Of a stretch of 64,000 nucleotides of DNA, positions 25,933-36,779 are shown in pieces; within the stretch, counting starts at the first letter, position 1; every line of letters begins with the position of its first letter. The stretch covers positions 9,358,602 through 9,422,601 of the forward strand of contig BSQZ01000025.1 in the NCBI GenBank assembly GCA_033239005.1, in the 5' to 3' direction. A program made the position numbers and the translations under genes. The DNA is from Lamellibrachia satsuma. Taxonomy: Eukaryota; Annelida; Polychaeta; Sabellida; Siboglinidae. The notes below the pieces were generated by a model that saw only the letters and a list, made by a program, of their open reading frames with translations, was not told where the DNA came from and searched no databases.

Positions 25933-26912
25933 CAGTCGCGCCTCGTTATAACGCGGTAGTCGGGGTCCACGACTTCGGACCGCGTTGTAAGCGAGGCGCG
26001 CTAGGTGTTCTCATATCTGCCACCAGGGAGCTACTAAACAACAGCGACCGCCGCCCGCTACACCAAGTCCATGAACCCTGTCGAAGCCCTGTGTGCTTGC
26101 AGCATTGTCTTATACGGCAATATGCAGTTTATGGAACTTATTAAACGCGAATACTAGCATCAACGTGTATTATTTTTAAATGTCACACCCTCTTGACTCT
26201 TGAACTGAATAAAACACATGTACGTATACCGTTATGGGATAGATCTACTACGATGATGATGTGCTGGAGCAACAGGCTTACGAATCGAAAATAATAACCT
26301 GGACCTGAGCAGCCGAAAACGTATATGATTTGACAAACGTAGTATGCAAGCTGATAAAACACAGAAAAAGACAATAAGTAGAATTAAGAATTGTTTCACT
26401 TCGTCTTTCAACCGATCTCGACCGAAGCATAAATTTATTACGCACCACTTAACATCGATTCATCATTTCATATGCGGATGATGAATTCGTATTTTCGCCA
26501 CCGGTAGCGCCATGGGTTAGGAATTTGGCATGTTGGTTTCGCGTCGCGAAAGCGATTAAATTTACGATGTAACGGAAGCATGTAATTTCACCCAAGTGTT
26601 CTATTGGTACTGCTTGTTAAATGCATTTAAAACGGTTGATCTGATTCTTACGCGAGGCATATTTGTGAATATCGATTTACAAACCGTCGAAGCGAAGCCA
26701 GCGACAGCGATTGATGTCGGCGGCAGCGCAAAACAAACAACACGTTGATACTCGTTCGTTGACATTGTTCACCTAATGTTTCTTGAGAATTGTCAAAGCA
26801 ATTCTAAGTAGGTTTAAGCGGGCCCATTTGACATTTTCCCCTGGCGGCAGAAATTCGGGGTCCACGACCGACCGCGTTATATCCGAATCCGCGTAATAAC
26901 GAGGCGCGACTG
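25933..26912. mobile_element. Tigger/pogo-like MITE, copy 1 (980 bp)
   Basis: Starts CAGTCGCGCCTCGTTATAAC and ends with its imperfect inverse, ...GAGGCGCGACTG, flanked by TA on both sides. Copy A of the duplication has the empty site with one TA at 9517-9518. CAG...CCTCGTT termini with TA duplication are typical of Tigger/pogo elements. It contains no transposase. About 90% or more identical by eye to the copy at 33228-34227. Confidence 0.9.
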
Positions 26913-27122
26913 TATGACATATTTAAGCGTCATGTATATGGCAATACTCGAATTCTATTAGAAAATGAAGATCTATCACTAAATATAATATATTCATTCG
27001 TCCTTAATTACCTTGTTTGGTCATGTGATAACATTACCTCAAGCCCTCAGCTGGTAAGCTTCCAGAAGCTTAGAATTTCATGGCAAGATATGTCATGTAG
27101 TAGGCTATGTTGTATATTGTAG

Positions 27123-27245
27123 ATTGCTCCTGATGGCAGACATCTGAGTATGGCTGGATCTCAACAAGTCACCATTTCTGTGAGCAACGTGAAGAATGTG
27201 GATGTTATCATTAACAATGTTGAGTTGAACGTGGTAGAAAAACAG
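27123..27245 (+). pseudogene. Exon-like segment, 41 codons
   Basis: Preceded by TATTGTAG (acceptor-like) and open for exactly 41 codons (IAPDGRHLSMAGSQQVTISV and onward), ending VVEKQ at ...AAACAG|GCAAGT, which looks like a GC-type donor. Its end is the first unit of a 76-bp tandem repeat. I recognise no protein family. Confidence 0.35.
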
Positions 27246-27495
27246 GCAAGTTGGATAGTTCCCATGGATGACCCTTACAGCTAATCACCTAAAGTGTGTA
27301 CTGAATGTGGTAGACAAACAGAGAAGTTGGATACTTCCCATGGGTTACCCTTACAACTAATCAACTAAAATGTGTATTGAATGTTGTTGGATACTTCACA
27401 TGGATGACCCTTACAACTAATCAATCTAAAGTGTGTATTGAATGCGGTAGAAAAAACAGGCAAGTTGGATACAACTAATCAACTATGTATTGTAT
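27226..27495. repeat. 76-bp tandem repeat covering an exon end and intron start, 4 units
   Basis: TGAA(C/T)G starts units at 27226, 27302, 27378 and 27439. Units 3 and 4 carry internal deletions. Each full unit spans GTGGTAGAAAAACAG, the donor-like GCAAGTTGGATA and ACCCTTACAACTAATCA, so the possible donor was copied as well. Confidence 0.85.
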
Positions 27496-28498
27496 ATTTT
27501 ATTCTAGTTATCACTCCATCTCCTGTATTGCGATGTTTGGTGTACCATGTTTTGACCAAACTTGTGTAACATTTGAGGTGTTTCAGAACCTATTTTATCT
27601 CACATGTTGTCATTATCTTGACATAGTGTCAGTATGTATCAGTGATAAAATACTTCATTTAAGAAATTAATATTTAAATAAAAAGCTGAGGAAAAATGCT
27701 ATTTAATTTAATAATTCTTGTTGAACTTTTCCCACATGTTATGTTCCTTTCCTTGCTGCTGTAGAAATGTATGATGACTTTGCTCGTAGGTGGCAACTCC
27801 ATCAGGCTGAACAAATTGCTCATAAGGTCAGCTTGTCAAAGGTCAAGACAAGCATCTTGAAAACTGTGGAAGAAATTGAAGTTGGACAATGTTTATTTTC
27901 AGTGGTGGCTTATTATTTATATAATATTACTGTGCTGGCTTAGTACTTCAGGAAAGTATTCTTATGAATAATTTCATGAAATATTGATTTCTGGTGCAAA
28001 CAGCTTATGACCAGCATAGCTGTTTTCATGATGTCTAATGTTTCCACATGAAGTCTAGCATTTTGATATACATGATCTGACCAGGAGTGTTCGGACCATT
28101 CTTATTGGGAGGAGTGGCATAGATGCTGCAGTTCAGAAATGCTTGCAAACGAAATATTGAATCTGTTCAGATCAGCATTGAGTCCTGGGAATCTGCTTCA
28201 GCAGACTGCATCAACTGGCGACAGGCTGTGTGGAGAGGTATCAGGAAGACAGAAAAAAGGAGAAATAAACTGTGGATGGAGAAGAGAGTCCGGGGGCCCA
28301 TCAATCCCTCATTGATTGTTATCTCAAGTCTGACCCACGTAGGTAGAATGGTATTGCTATATCTCATACAGGTCACATATGATGGATCATTTGTCACTAT
28401 TCTTACTTTCATGTAGTTTAATATGTTTTTATTATTGCTCCCATCAATGTAATATAACACAGTTATGTTCAACACATAAGTATTTTGTTAATTTTCAG

Positions 28499-28662
28499 TA
28501 AAAGAAGACAATGTGAATCTTCTGAAAGAAGCCAACATATTGAGTGTTGTTCACACGAAGCTGTACCTCAAGATTGAGAAGACAAACAACATTCTGAAGG
28601 TAACCAGTTTGTTTTATGCTGGAAGATTCTACTGCTACTTTGAGTGGACCTCAATCAAATAA
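28499..28662 (+). pseudogene. Exon-like segment, copy B
   Basis: Follows TTTTCAG at 28498 and reads VKEDNVNLLKEANILSVVHT and onward to a stop at 28660. Frame and most residues match copy A (11736-11897). An internal AAG|GTAACC could be the real donor. No domain recognised. Confidence 0.4.
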
Positions 28663-30786
28663 CATGTTGGCATTGATCTAACATGACAGTTGTTGTAGTC
28701 TTATTCAGCTCCAGTAATTTACCGAGCAAATTATACAACTAGATTCATTACAAGGATTATTTCATCCTTTCTTCACTAATAATTAATATCAGAACATTTC
28801 AACTTAACAATAAGGGCTTTTTTCTCCCAATATATTAAGTTTTTAACAAGATTGAACAAGATTGCCATCCCAAACAACAAGTTCCATATGGCAAGTGGAC
28901 AAGGAAGCCATTGGCTTATTGAGAGTCCAACAATTTTCTCATCTATGTGTAGCCCGCCCTTATCAAATATCTGTCAATTCTATTTTTAAACATATTCACA
29001 CTACTAGCATTAACACAATCATTTGGCAGTTTGTTTCATTCATTTATCACCCTTTGCGAGAAAGAGTACTTTCTCATGTCCAAACTACACTGCTCCTTAA
29101 CCAATGTTGCTTTGTGTCCTCTGGTTCTAGTGCCTTCTTTAAGTTTGAAGAACATACATGTATTCATGTCAACATTCTCATAACCATTCACTATTTTAAA
29201 CACTTCTATTTCATCTCCTCTTAGTCTCCTGGTTTCTAGTGTTGTCAAAGCACATTGTAATAAGTGACTTTAGTAACTAAGGTCTCTCAATTCTGGAATC
29301 ATTTTAGTTGCTCTTCGTTGTGTTCTTTCTAGCTTGTCTGTGTCCTTTTTATGATTTGGCTTCCATGCTTGAATACAATATTCCAAATGTGGTCTAATTA
29401 TTGATTTGTACAGGGGTACAATTAGCTATTTTTCCTTATATGTGATAGTTCTCCTAATTAGCCCTAGAATTTGATTTCCTGTCGAAGCAGCAATCCGACA
29501 TTGCTCTGAAACTTTCACGTCAGCACTAAATGTTAGTCCTTTTCTTGTGTGGTTCTACCAAGTACATTATCCCCCATTTTATATTCTTCATCCATGTTTC
29601 CATGTCCTATGTGTATGCATTTACACTTCCCAAAATTTAATAACAATGGCCATTTTTTGACCATTTAACTAATTTATTTAGATCATCCTGTAAACTTTGT
29701 TTATCTGTAGGGGAGGCTTGGGAGAGTTGGGCCACTTTTTACATTTTGACACATTGTGCTCTCTCTATTCATGGCAGAGTACCATTTCCTGCGATTGTGA
29801 TATGTACAGACCATAATATACAATCTGTGTCAGCTGATTCAAAATGCAGGCACACATGTAGAAAGAGGAGGTGATTGTTGAAAGGTGTCATCCCGGCCCA
29901 ACTCTCCCTGGGAGTGGTGAGAGTTGGGCCATATCCAGGGAGACTTGGGCCATAGCTGAGGACAGCTGGGCCACAAAATCGGAGACTTGGGACAGTGAAG
30001 GAAAATGTGAACAATTTAATTGCAAACTTAAAATAACCATTAATAGATATTAAGAACATGGTCCAGTAGCACTCCACTAGAAAAAGTCAACCTTGATCAG
30101 CAAAATATTCCAGTTCTAACTATTTTAATGATGTCACTGATTAATTGGTCATAGGCGCCTATATCAAATCCTAAAATGGAATTATGCTGTGTTTTAACAC
30201 ATTTTAAAATGACTGTGATATTGAGGCACACTTTCACACTCATCCCAATCAACAGTGTCAACCTGTGCTATGTAATGCACAATATGTGATAGGTTCGATG
30301 ATGCCTAATAAAGAGACGAGTGAAAATCCCATCGTGTGAAGTCACAAGAAAATGTAATTTTTCCTGCTCGACGAGCTGTGCCACCAAGCTGTTGAGGCTC
30401 AGGTAGCTTCCTGATGATGTCCTTAGGGAATGATGTCTCATCTTTATCATTAATCATGAATGTAGATATTGTCTGATGACGACTGAATTTTCGTCAAAGA
30501 AAAACACCTTCACACTCATCTCCATCAATAACGTGAACCCGCGCTGTATAATGGACAATGCGTGATTTGGCCAACACAAATTTTACAACTGCAAAATCAC
30601 CTTCAATGACTTGGTAATCTGGCTCATCAGCATCACTTTCACCACTTTCCATGAATGGCACATCTTCGGTATCACTTTCTGATGAAGGACTTTTAGCTCT
30701 ATGTTTGACTGGTTGATTTGACTTTCATTTTTTAGTGTGCCTAGCAGCTAGTGCGTCTGCTATGCTATTATGTACTGGAGTATCGG

Positions 30787-32273
30787 TTAGAATCTTTGTA
30801 TCCCTCTCTTGCGACCTCTGTTGGTAACCTTTCGTGGAGCAGCTTTTGGAAGCGGAACAATATCAGTAGGTGATGCATAATGGTTTCTTGGCGAACTCGG
30901 TTCTGGCTGTTGGGCTTGTGTTACAGTAGAACTTGGTTCTGGCTGTCGGGCTGGTGTTGCAGTAGAATCTGTTTCTGGCTGGGGAACCGGTGTTGCAGTA
31001 GAACTGGGTTCTGGCTGGGGAGCTGGTAGTTGTTCAGCAGGAATTGGATAATTTCTCTCCAACTCCTCTTGAAGATCTCGATCAGTAACTGTGGCTGGCG
31101 AAAAGTCTGTTTCATCGAACAAATCCCGGTTGTAAGGGAAAATGCCGGTACTTTGAAATGCTGACAAAATGTTTTTTGCAGTGAGGCCATGCAACTGAGC
31201 ATGGGCAACAAATTCAGGTATTTCATATATCGTAATTGTTTTGCCACGATTTGATCGCATCCAGTTTTCCATAGCTTGAGCATATGCCGTCTTGAAAGGT
31301 TTGAAACAGCACACATCGAGAGGTTGAAGCCGATGACTGGTATGTGGTGGCATTGTCAGTAACACTACACCATTTTCTTTAGCCAAGTCAATGGCAGCCA
31401 GAGAAATGTGGGCCTCATGGTTATCTAAGATAAGAAAAACTTTATTTTCCTTGCTGCATTGCGTGTGGCAAATGAAATGGTTCAGGTAGTCCAGGAATAG
31501 GTCCTCGTGGACCCAACCACTTGAATTTGCACCCCAATACACCCTGGGGGCCACCTTTGGTGAAATGCTCACGGACATTTTTCCGTGGGAATATTAGCAT
31601 AGGTGGAACGACACTACCAGCTGCATTGATGCCGTACAGCAGAGGTGATTGACCCCACTTGCTTCACTCCTTTTCCAACTACAATGTTTTTGTGTGCTGA
31701 AACTGTCTTGCATCCCGTCTCATCAACGTTATAGATATCGTGACATTCAAACTTGTGCAGGTCCATAATGCTTCCGAGGTTGTCATAGAATTTGCCCACG
31801 GTATACCGGTTGAAGGCCCTAGCAAGAGATGTTGCCTCTGGTGTTCGGATTGCAAGACGGTTTCTTTCTTTAAATGATATCCAAAAGTGTTCACCAGTCA
31901 TTCCATTTTCTTTCCAAGAATGAGGCACAGTCACATTGTTTTTCCACAATCAACGCACGACATTTGTTTCTAGTCATACCATGAAATTGTTCAGCCAAAG
32001 TTTTAATATGTGTTGCCAAGTCAGTTTCCTTCTCTGGAGAAAAAATAATGTTTTTCAGTCGACAGAGTCCATAGCCAAACACCTTATTTCGTTCACCATT
32101 TTGTTCATTTTCTCCATCATGCTTGTTGATGTATCTGTTGAGAGTCATTCTTGCTTATATTAAAGTCCTTAGCAGCTGCACGGATGCTACATCCTCCCCT
32201 GACTTGTTCCATTGCTCTCTGTAGAACATCTTCTGGTGCACCTTTGATCTTCTTTGGTAGTTTCGTGGCATCT
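30787..32273 (-). pseudogene. pogo-type DDE transposase, frameshifted
   Basis: Minus strand from ATG at about 32273: a psq-type helix-turn-helix (EDVLQRAMEQVRGG, IRAAAKDFNISK near 32190, then LNRYINKHD after a frame change near 32150), a second DNA-binding region (SPEKETDLATHIKTLAEQFH near 32040), then the catalytic domain: first Asp in YNVDETGC (about 31724), a frame change near 31610, second Asp in FLILDNHEAH (about 31425) and third Asp in LQPLDVCCF (about 31317). Asp 2 and Asp 3 are 36 residues apart, as expected for pogo-like enzymes. The C-terminal tail is Pro/Glu-rich with PEPSSTATP-like repeats. All three acidic residues survive, but the reading frame is broken at least three times. 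Confidence 0.85.
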
Positions 32274-32299
32274 TGAAAAATTATGACATCACTAAGACA

Positions 32300-33080
32300 A
32301 ACTTAAATTAATATTTTGAAAGATGCAGTCTGCAGTTACCAACCAGACCTACAGTAATTCTGCTGCCCACTAACAACTAATTATATAAAATATTTAATTT
32401 ATAAATAAATTAATTAAATTTAATTAATACATTTATAAATATATTAATATATTTATATTAATATTTACATATAAAATTCATAAGTTTAGCATCATGGTCT
32501 ATGTCGGCTGGTACATTCGGCTTCGGTGACATCACCTTGTGCCGTGATAGTATTCCTCGCCCTCTGTGGCAGCTCGGAACACTATCACAGCACAAGGTAG
32601 CCCTATATCTGATAGTCCCCTCTGCCTCATGCACTAAATTATACGTACTCAAAGTAATAGGCTTTAGAGAAAAGATTATTCACTAAATGTAAGTGATGGG
32701 AGAGTTGGGACACCATGCGGGGAGAGTTGGGCCATGGCCCAACCCTCCCATCCCTGAATGTCCCAACTATCCCCATACCTGCCATTTTTTATTTCATTCT
32801 AAATCTTAGCACAGGCATTGACCACATGGATTTCGCAAATGCCTTGATGGGAGAGGACTGTCACAGCTATCTTGCAGAACACCCAAGAACAGTGTACTAA
32901 ATAGTATTGAAGAGATATAAAATTGCTTACCTTAGAGTCCAATTTTTACTATTTTGTGCATAAAATGTATTTCTGTTAAAAACATGGACAGCAAGCCTAA
33001 ACGTGTCAAGCCCCTTATATCAATAAAAAGATAATGTCTTGTACTTCAAATAGATGGCAGCACCTGTCCACAACATTGGG
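32300..33080. other. Non-coding end of the pogo element
   Basis: AT-rich sequence with inverted motif TGTGCCGTGATAGT / ACTATCACAGCACA around 32538-32600, forming a possible hairpin, plus subterminal AGAGTTGGG repeats. No gene. Confidence 0.5.
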
Positions 33081-33196
33081 GGTGGCCCAACTCTCCCTGT
33101 GGCCCAACTCTCCGAAGAAGCATCAGTAACCTTTCTGAATACTTTTGTATCATCTGCAAATTTCAGTACTTTGCTAGATATGTCATCTTCCAAATC

Positions 33197-33197
<1 letters not shown>

Positions 33198-33227
<30 letters not shown>
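33198..33227. repeat. (TA)n in CR1 RT, invaded by a MITE
   Basis: About 28 bp of TA at the codons for the RT motif YINDL on the minus strand. It continues for ~9 bp at 34228-34236 after the MITE. Confidence 0.9.
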
Positions 33228-33230
<3 letters not shown>

Positions 33231-34227
33231 TCGCGCCTCGTTATAACGCGGTAGTCGGGGCCACGACTTCGGACCGCGCTGTAAGCGAGGCGCGTTAGGT
33301 GTTCTCATATCTGCCACCAGGGAGCTACTAAACAACAGCGACCGCCGCCCGCTGCACCAAGTCCATCAACCCTGTCGAAGCCCCGTGTGCTTGCAGCATT
33401 GTCTTATACGGCAACATGCAGTTTATGGAACTCATTAAACGCGTATGCTAGCATCAACGTGTATTTTTTTTAAATGTCACACCTTCTTGACTCTCGAACT
33501 GAATAAAACACATGTACGTATACCGTTATGGAATAGATCTACTACGATGATGATGTACTGGACCAACAGGCCTACGAATCGAAAATAATAACCTGGACCT
33601 GAGCAGCCGAAAACGTATATGATTTGACAAACGTAGTATGCAAGCTGATAAAATGCAGAAAAAGACAATAGGTAGGATTAATAATTGTTTCACTTCGTCT
33701 TTCAACCGATCTCGACCAAAGCATAAATTTACTACGCACCACTTAACATCGATTCATCATTTCATATGCGGAAGACGAATTCGTATTTTCGCCACCGGTA
33801 GAGCCTTGGGTTAGGAATTTGGTATGTTGGTTTCGCGTCGCGAAAACCATTAAATTTACGATATAATGGAAGCATGTAATTTCACCCAAGTGTTATGTTG
33901 GTACTGCATGTTAAATGCATTTAAAACGGTTGATCTGATTCTTACGCGAGGCATATTTGTGAATCTCGATTGCAATTTACAAACCGTTGAAGCGAAGCCA
34001 GCGACAGCGATTGATGTCGGCGGCAGCGCAAAACAAACAACACGTTGATACTCGTTCATTGACATTGTTCACCTAATGTTTCTTGAGAATTGTCAAAGCA
34101 ATTCTAAGTAGGTTTAAGCGGGCCCATTTGACATTTTCCCCTGGCGGCAGAAATTCGGGGTCCACGACCGACCGCGTTATATCCGAATCCGCGTAATAAT
34201 GGGGCGCGTTATAACGAGGCGCGACTG
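33228..34227. mobile_element. Tigger/pogo-like MITE, copy 2 (1000 bp)
   Basis: Same CAGTCGCGCCTCGTTATAAC terminus as copy 1, with a fuller 3' inverted repeat (...CGTTATAACGAGGCGCGACTG), flanked by TA. It is inserted in the TA microsatellite of the CR1. No transposase ORF. The sequence matches copy 1 along its whole length. Confidence 0.9.
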
Positions 34228-34450
34228 TATATATATTAAAACATAGTATAGGGCCTAATACTGATCCGTGTGGTACCCCACTCAAAACAGATTTCTAGTT
34301 TGAAATCTCACCATCTACTATTACTATGTGTCTTCTGTGTGTAAGCCACTCTTCTATCCAGTTGATTACATCATTACATCATGGGCTTTTAGTTTAAGTA
34401 ACAATCTTTGATGTGGCACTTTATCGAAAGCTTTCTGCAAATCTATATAG

Positions 34451-35480
34451 TTAGCAAAAGTTCAGCTTACAAATACAGCTGTAACTAAATACACGTCATC
34501 ACACACTTAAACCAAAACTCTGAATAATATTTAAATTCGTTCCCTGCACTAAAACCAAATCTGGATGATTTGAGTGTTAACCAATCAAATCATATTTCGA
34601 GACGGTACAAGTGTTTCTACGTCACATTTAAATCCCATGATGCCATTGGAAGCGGGAGTCTTGAGTGAGTTTTGCACTCGGCCTTTAAAGAAATTTGTCG
34701 ATCAGTGAAAGAAACCGTATGGAACCATGTTTCAACTTATCTGTTATCTGATAATCCAACAAAATAATCTTGCAAATTTTTCACTAAAATACTCACTCCT
34801 GATAAATATAACGAACCAAGTATCTGGAGCTTCACCAACAATATAAACCATAAATTACTGATTCCATATGAGCGAAGTCATGAAAAATGGAACAGTTGTG
34901 CAAAAATTAGGAGTGAATAATTTCCTTTCCTAAAATAATTTATTTCACATATAATGTTATAGTATGGGAAGATAACTTACTGCCTGGCTTTTATTATATA
35001 GGATGATGAAATAGACCATTCATATTTTTGTGTCGCGTCTGTCACATCTATAAATCTAAGTGTCCTGCAAAAGTTTCCACAATGATAATTCTTTTTTTTA
35101 AGAGGTGTATTATGGTGGTTGTGATAAGACAAAAATAGAAATGTTAGGTTTTCCATTGAAACTATCGAATGATACTGCTGACAGTGCAAAATTGTGTCCC
35201 TTTTTGAAAATCCAGTTGGAAAAGTTCCACCCAACAATATTTTTTTAGACAGAGAAATAAATTAATTGTCTGGTTATGTCCTACACCTCACACCTCACTC
35301 AGCATACCTCTCGTGGGGCACTTATTTTCATAGATTCCATTCTACAGGACAAAAAACCCCTGTGTGACAGATGCGACATTAATTATGACAGACGTGACAT
35401 AAACGACAAGGTTAATCAAATTAATCTTTATTTTCAAACTGTCTCTATACTTGGTTGGGCTGTTGGTTTACCTGATTAAA
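34451..35480. other. No recognisable gene
   Basis: AT-rich, with only short frames. Nothing supports a gene, RNA or element. Confidence 0.4.
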
Positions 35481-35499
35481 ATAACTTTTTCATAAAATA

Positions 35500-36765
35500 T
35501 GAAAAAGATTACCTTGATTAACAAAGTAATACCTGGAAATCTGACTACATGTAAATTGGTATTACCCAGTACCAATCTTTTCATGATGGCATTCAAAGCA
35601 GCTATCTTCCTTTCAACATTTGTGTGCTTGGGACAGGTGCACTGAATACGATCACTGAACCTAGGGATCCTCACATTTGGTAGATGGAATTTCTTGAATA
35701 TTGTGAACTTGTAAGGGAAGGCTGGATTTTCATCTCACAAGATTTTGTGTGCATCTTCAACTGTCATGCTCAGAAGACACTTTGCCTTGTGTTGTTTGAA
35801 AGCAGCTCACACTGTTTTCCCTGGTACAGCTCTGCTAATGTCTTCTCTGAAGAAGAAATCCTGGATTCGATTCATCCATTGTGGGGATACCCTGTCTTTC
35901 CTAAATTTGGCAGTCCCAGCGAGCATGCTAATATCCTGGTACACTTTACCTTTAGAAACAGCCAGTGTTTTAGCCATTTTTGTTAGATTTTCTTGTATTT
36001 TCTTTTGATCCTGAGGGCATGATTTGATGATATTTTTCTGCAAACATCCCTGTCCATGATCATCCCTTTAAATTCTGGCATTAAACTGTTTGGTTGGTGC
36101 ACTTGTTTTAACCATAATCCCTCATTTCTGATATGCTTTTCTGGAGGTAAGTGTAGCAGAGAGGATAATAGACTGAAGTGCTTCTGCTCTGTGTGTTCTA
36201 TGTTGTGACATCCTTTCAAGTATTTTTCTACAGTAGTAATATCTGAGCTGCCTGCTTGTGGTATTCAATGCTTGGGGACCTTCCTTTTCTTCAGCTGCGT
36301 CTTCTGACATTATTCCATCATCTTCATCACCAACAGTGTCTTCAAGCATGCTTTGCTTTACAGTCCCTTTTTTCTATCACTATCTATTTCCTTTAATCTA
36401 CGAATTTTTGTACCCGTCAATTGTTTTCTACTACACTGTATAAGCCTTCTTCTGCTTCTCATATTTTCTTCTTTCAGCAAGTGTCATCAGTTTCAGTTGT
36501 TTCGTTACTCCTCTCGATCTGACTGTCCTTTCCAGCCATTCAGTTTTAATCTTTCTATGCTTTTGCTGTCTCAGTCTCTCAACTCCTTGATGTTTCCTCT
36601 TTTCCCTCTGTCGTAGTTAGCCGCTTAGCATCCCAGTTCTTTTGTTGTTGTGTGGCATCCTTCTTTCAAATGTTTCTGAATTCTCTATTAATTTCTCTCT
36701 GTTTCCTTTGGCACTCTCTTGCCTTCAGCTTTTTCACTTCTACTGGATCAGGATGATTCATTTTG
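35500..36765 (-). pseudogene. Decayed lysine-rich hypothetical protein of unknown function
   Basis: The minus strand has a consistent order of protein-like blocks broken by stops and frame changes. First, from 36760, a Lys/Glu/Arg-rich region (DPVEVKKLKARECQRKQREI). Then an acidic linker (EDTVGDEDDGIMSEDAAEEK near 36330). Then LAVSKGKVYQDISMLAG and WMNRIQDFFFREDISRAVPG near 35900-35830. Last, FKKFHLPNVRIPRFSDRIQC and TCPKHTNVERKI near 35600. The last part resembles a hypothetical protein family I recall as common and repetitive in marine invertebrate genomes (FFxRxDxSR then LRPxxV and CxCxxH). Its function is unknown to me. It could be a transposon cargo gene or a retrocopy. Confidence 0.45.
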
Positions 36766-36779
36766 TTGTAAAAATAAAG

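Larger units (their letters stand above)
24796..28811. repeat. Segmental duplication, copy B
   Basis: Counterpart of 8406-12049. It carries a 980-bp Tigger-like MITE (25933-26912) that copy A lacks. It also has an internal deletion relative to copy A at 27798, where GTGGCAACT joins CCATCAGG. In copy A these lie ~690 bp apart with AACT at both breakpoints, the mark of microhomology-mediated joining. It alone has the exon-like piece at 27123-27245, the tandem repeat after it, and the stretch 28110-28380. Confidence 0.85.
29710..33120 (-). mobile_element. pogo/Tigger-type DNA transposon, 3.4 kb, degenerate
   Basis: It splits CR1 sequence between CTGTA and (C)ATCAGTAACC. The inverted ends share GGAGAGTTGGGCCAC (left end from 29710; right end about 33097-33113). 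The outermost bases of the right end have diverged and the TA duplication reads TA/CA. GAGAGTTGGGCC-like blocks recur inside both ends (29894-29995, 32699-32760, 33080-33115). The interior encodes a DDE_1-type transposase on the minus strand. Confidence 0.85.
28815..34450 (-). mobile_element. CR1 LINE (minus), split by a pogo element and a MITE
   Basis: Pieces at 28815-29709, 33121-33227 and 34228-34450 form one antisense CR1 3' part. It runs from the YLDFQKAFDKVPHQ region (near 34440, the truncated 5' end) through SGVPHGSVLGP (near 34280), the TA-array position and FADDTKVF (near 33160), to the C-terminal block (ERIQRRATKM near 29300, INEWNKLPND near 29040) and the 3' UTR (about 28880). The 3' junction matches that of the CR1 at 12325, so the insertion probably predates the segmental duplication. 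Confidence 0.85.

Noticed and set aside
26183..26374. 63-codon frame conserved in both MITEs (also 33477-33668)
   Set aside because: Conserved because the MITE copies are nearly identical; no domain, and the element is otherwise non-coding.
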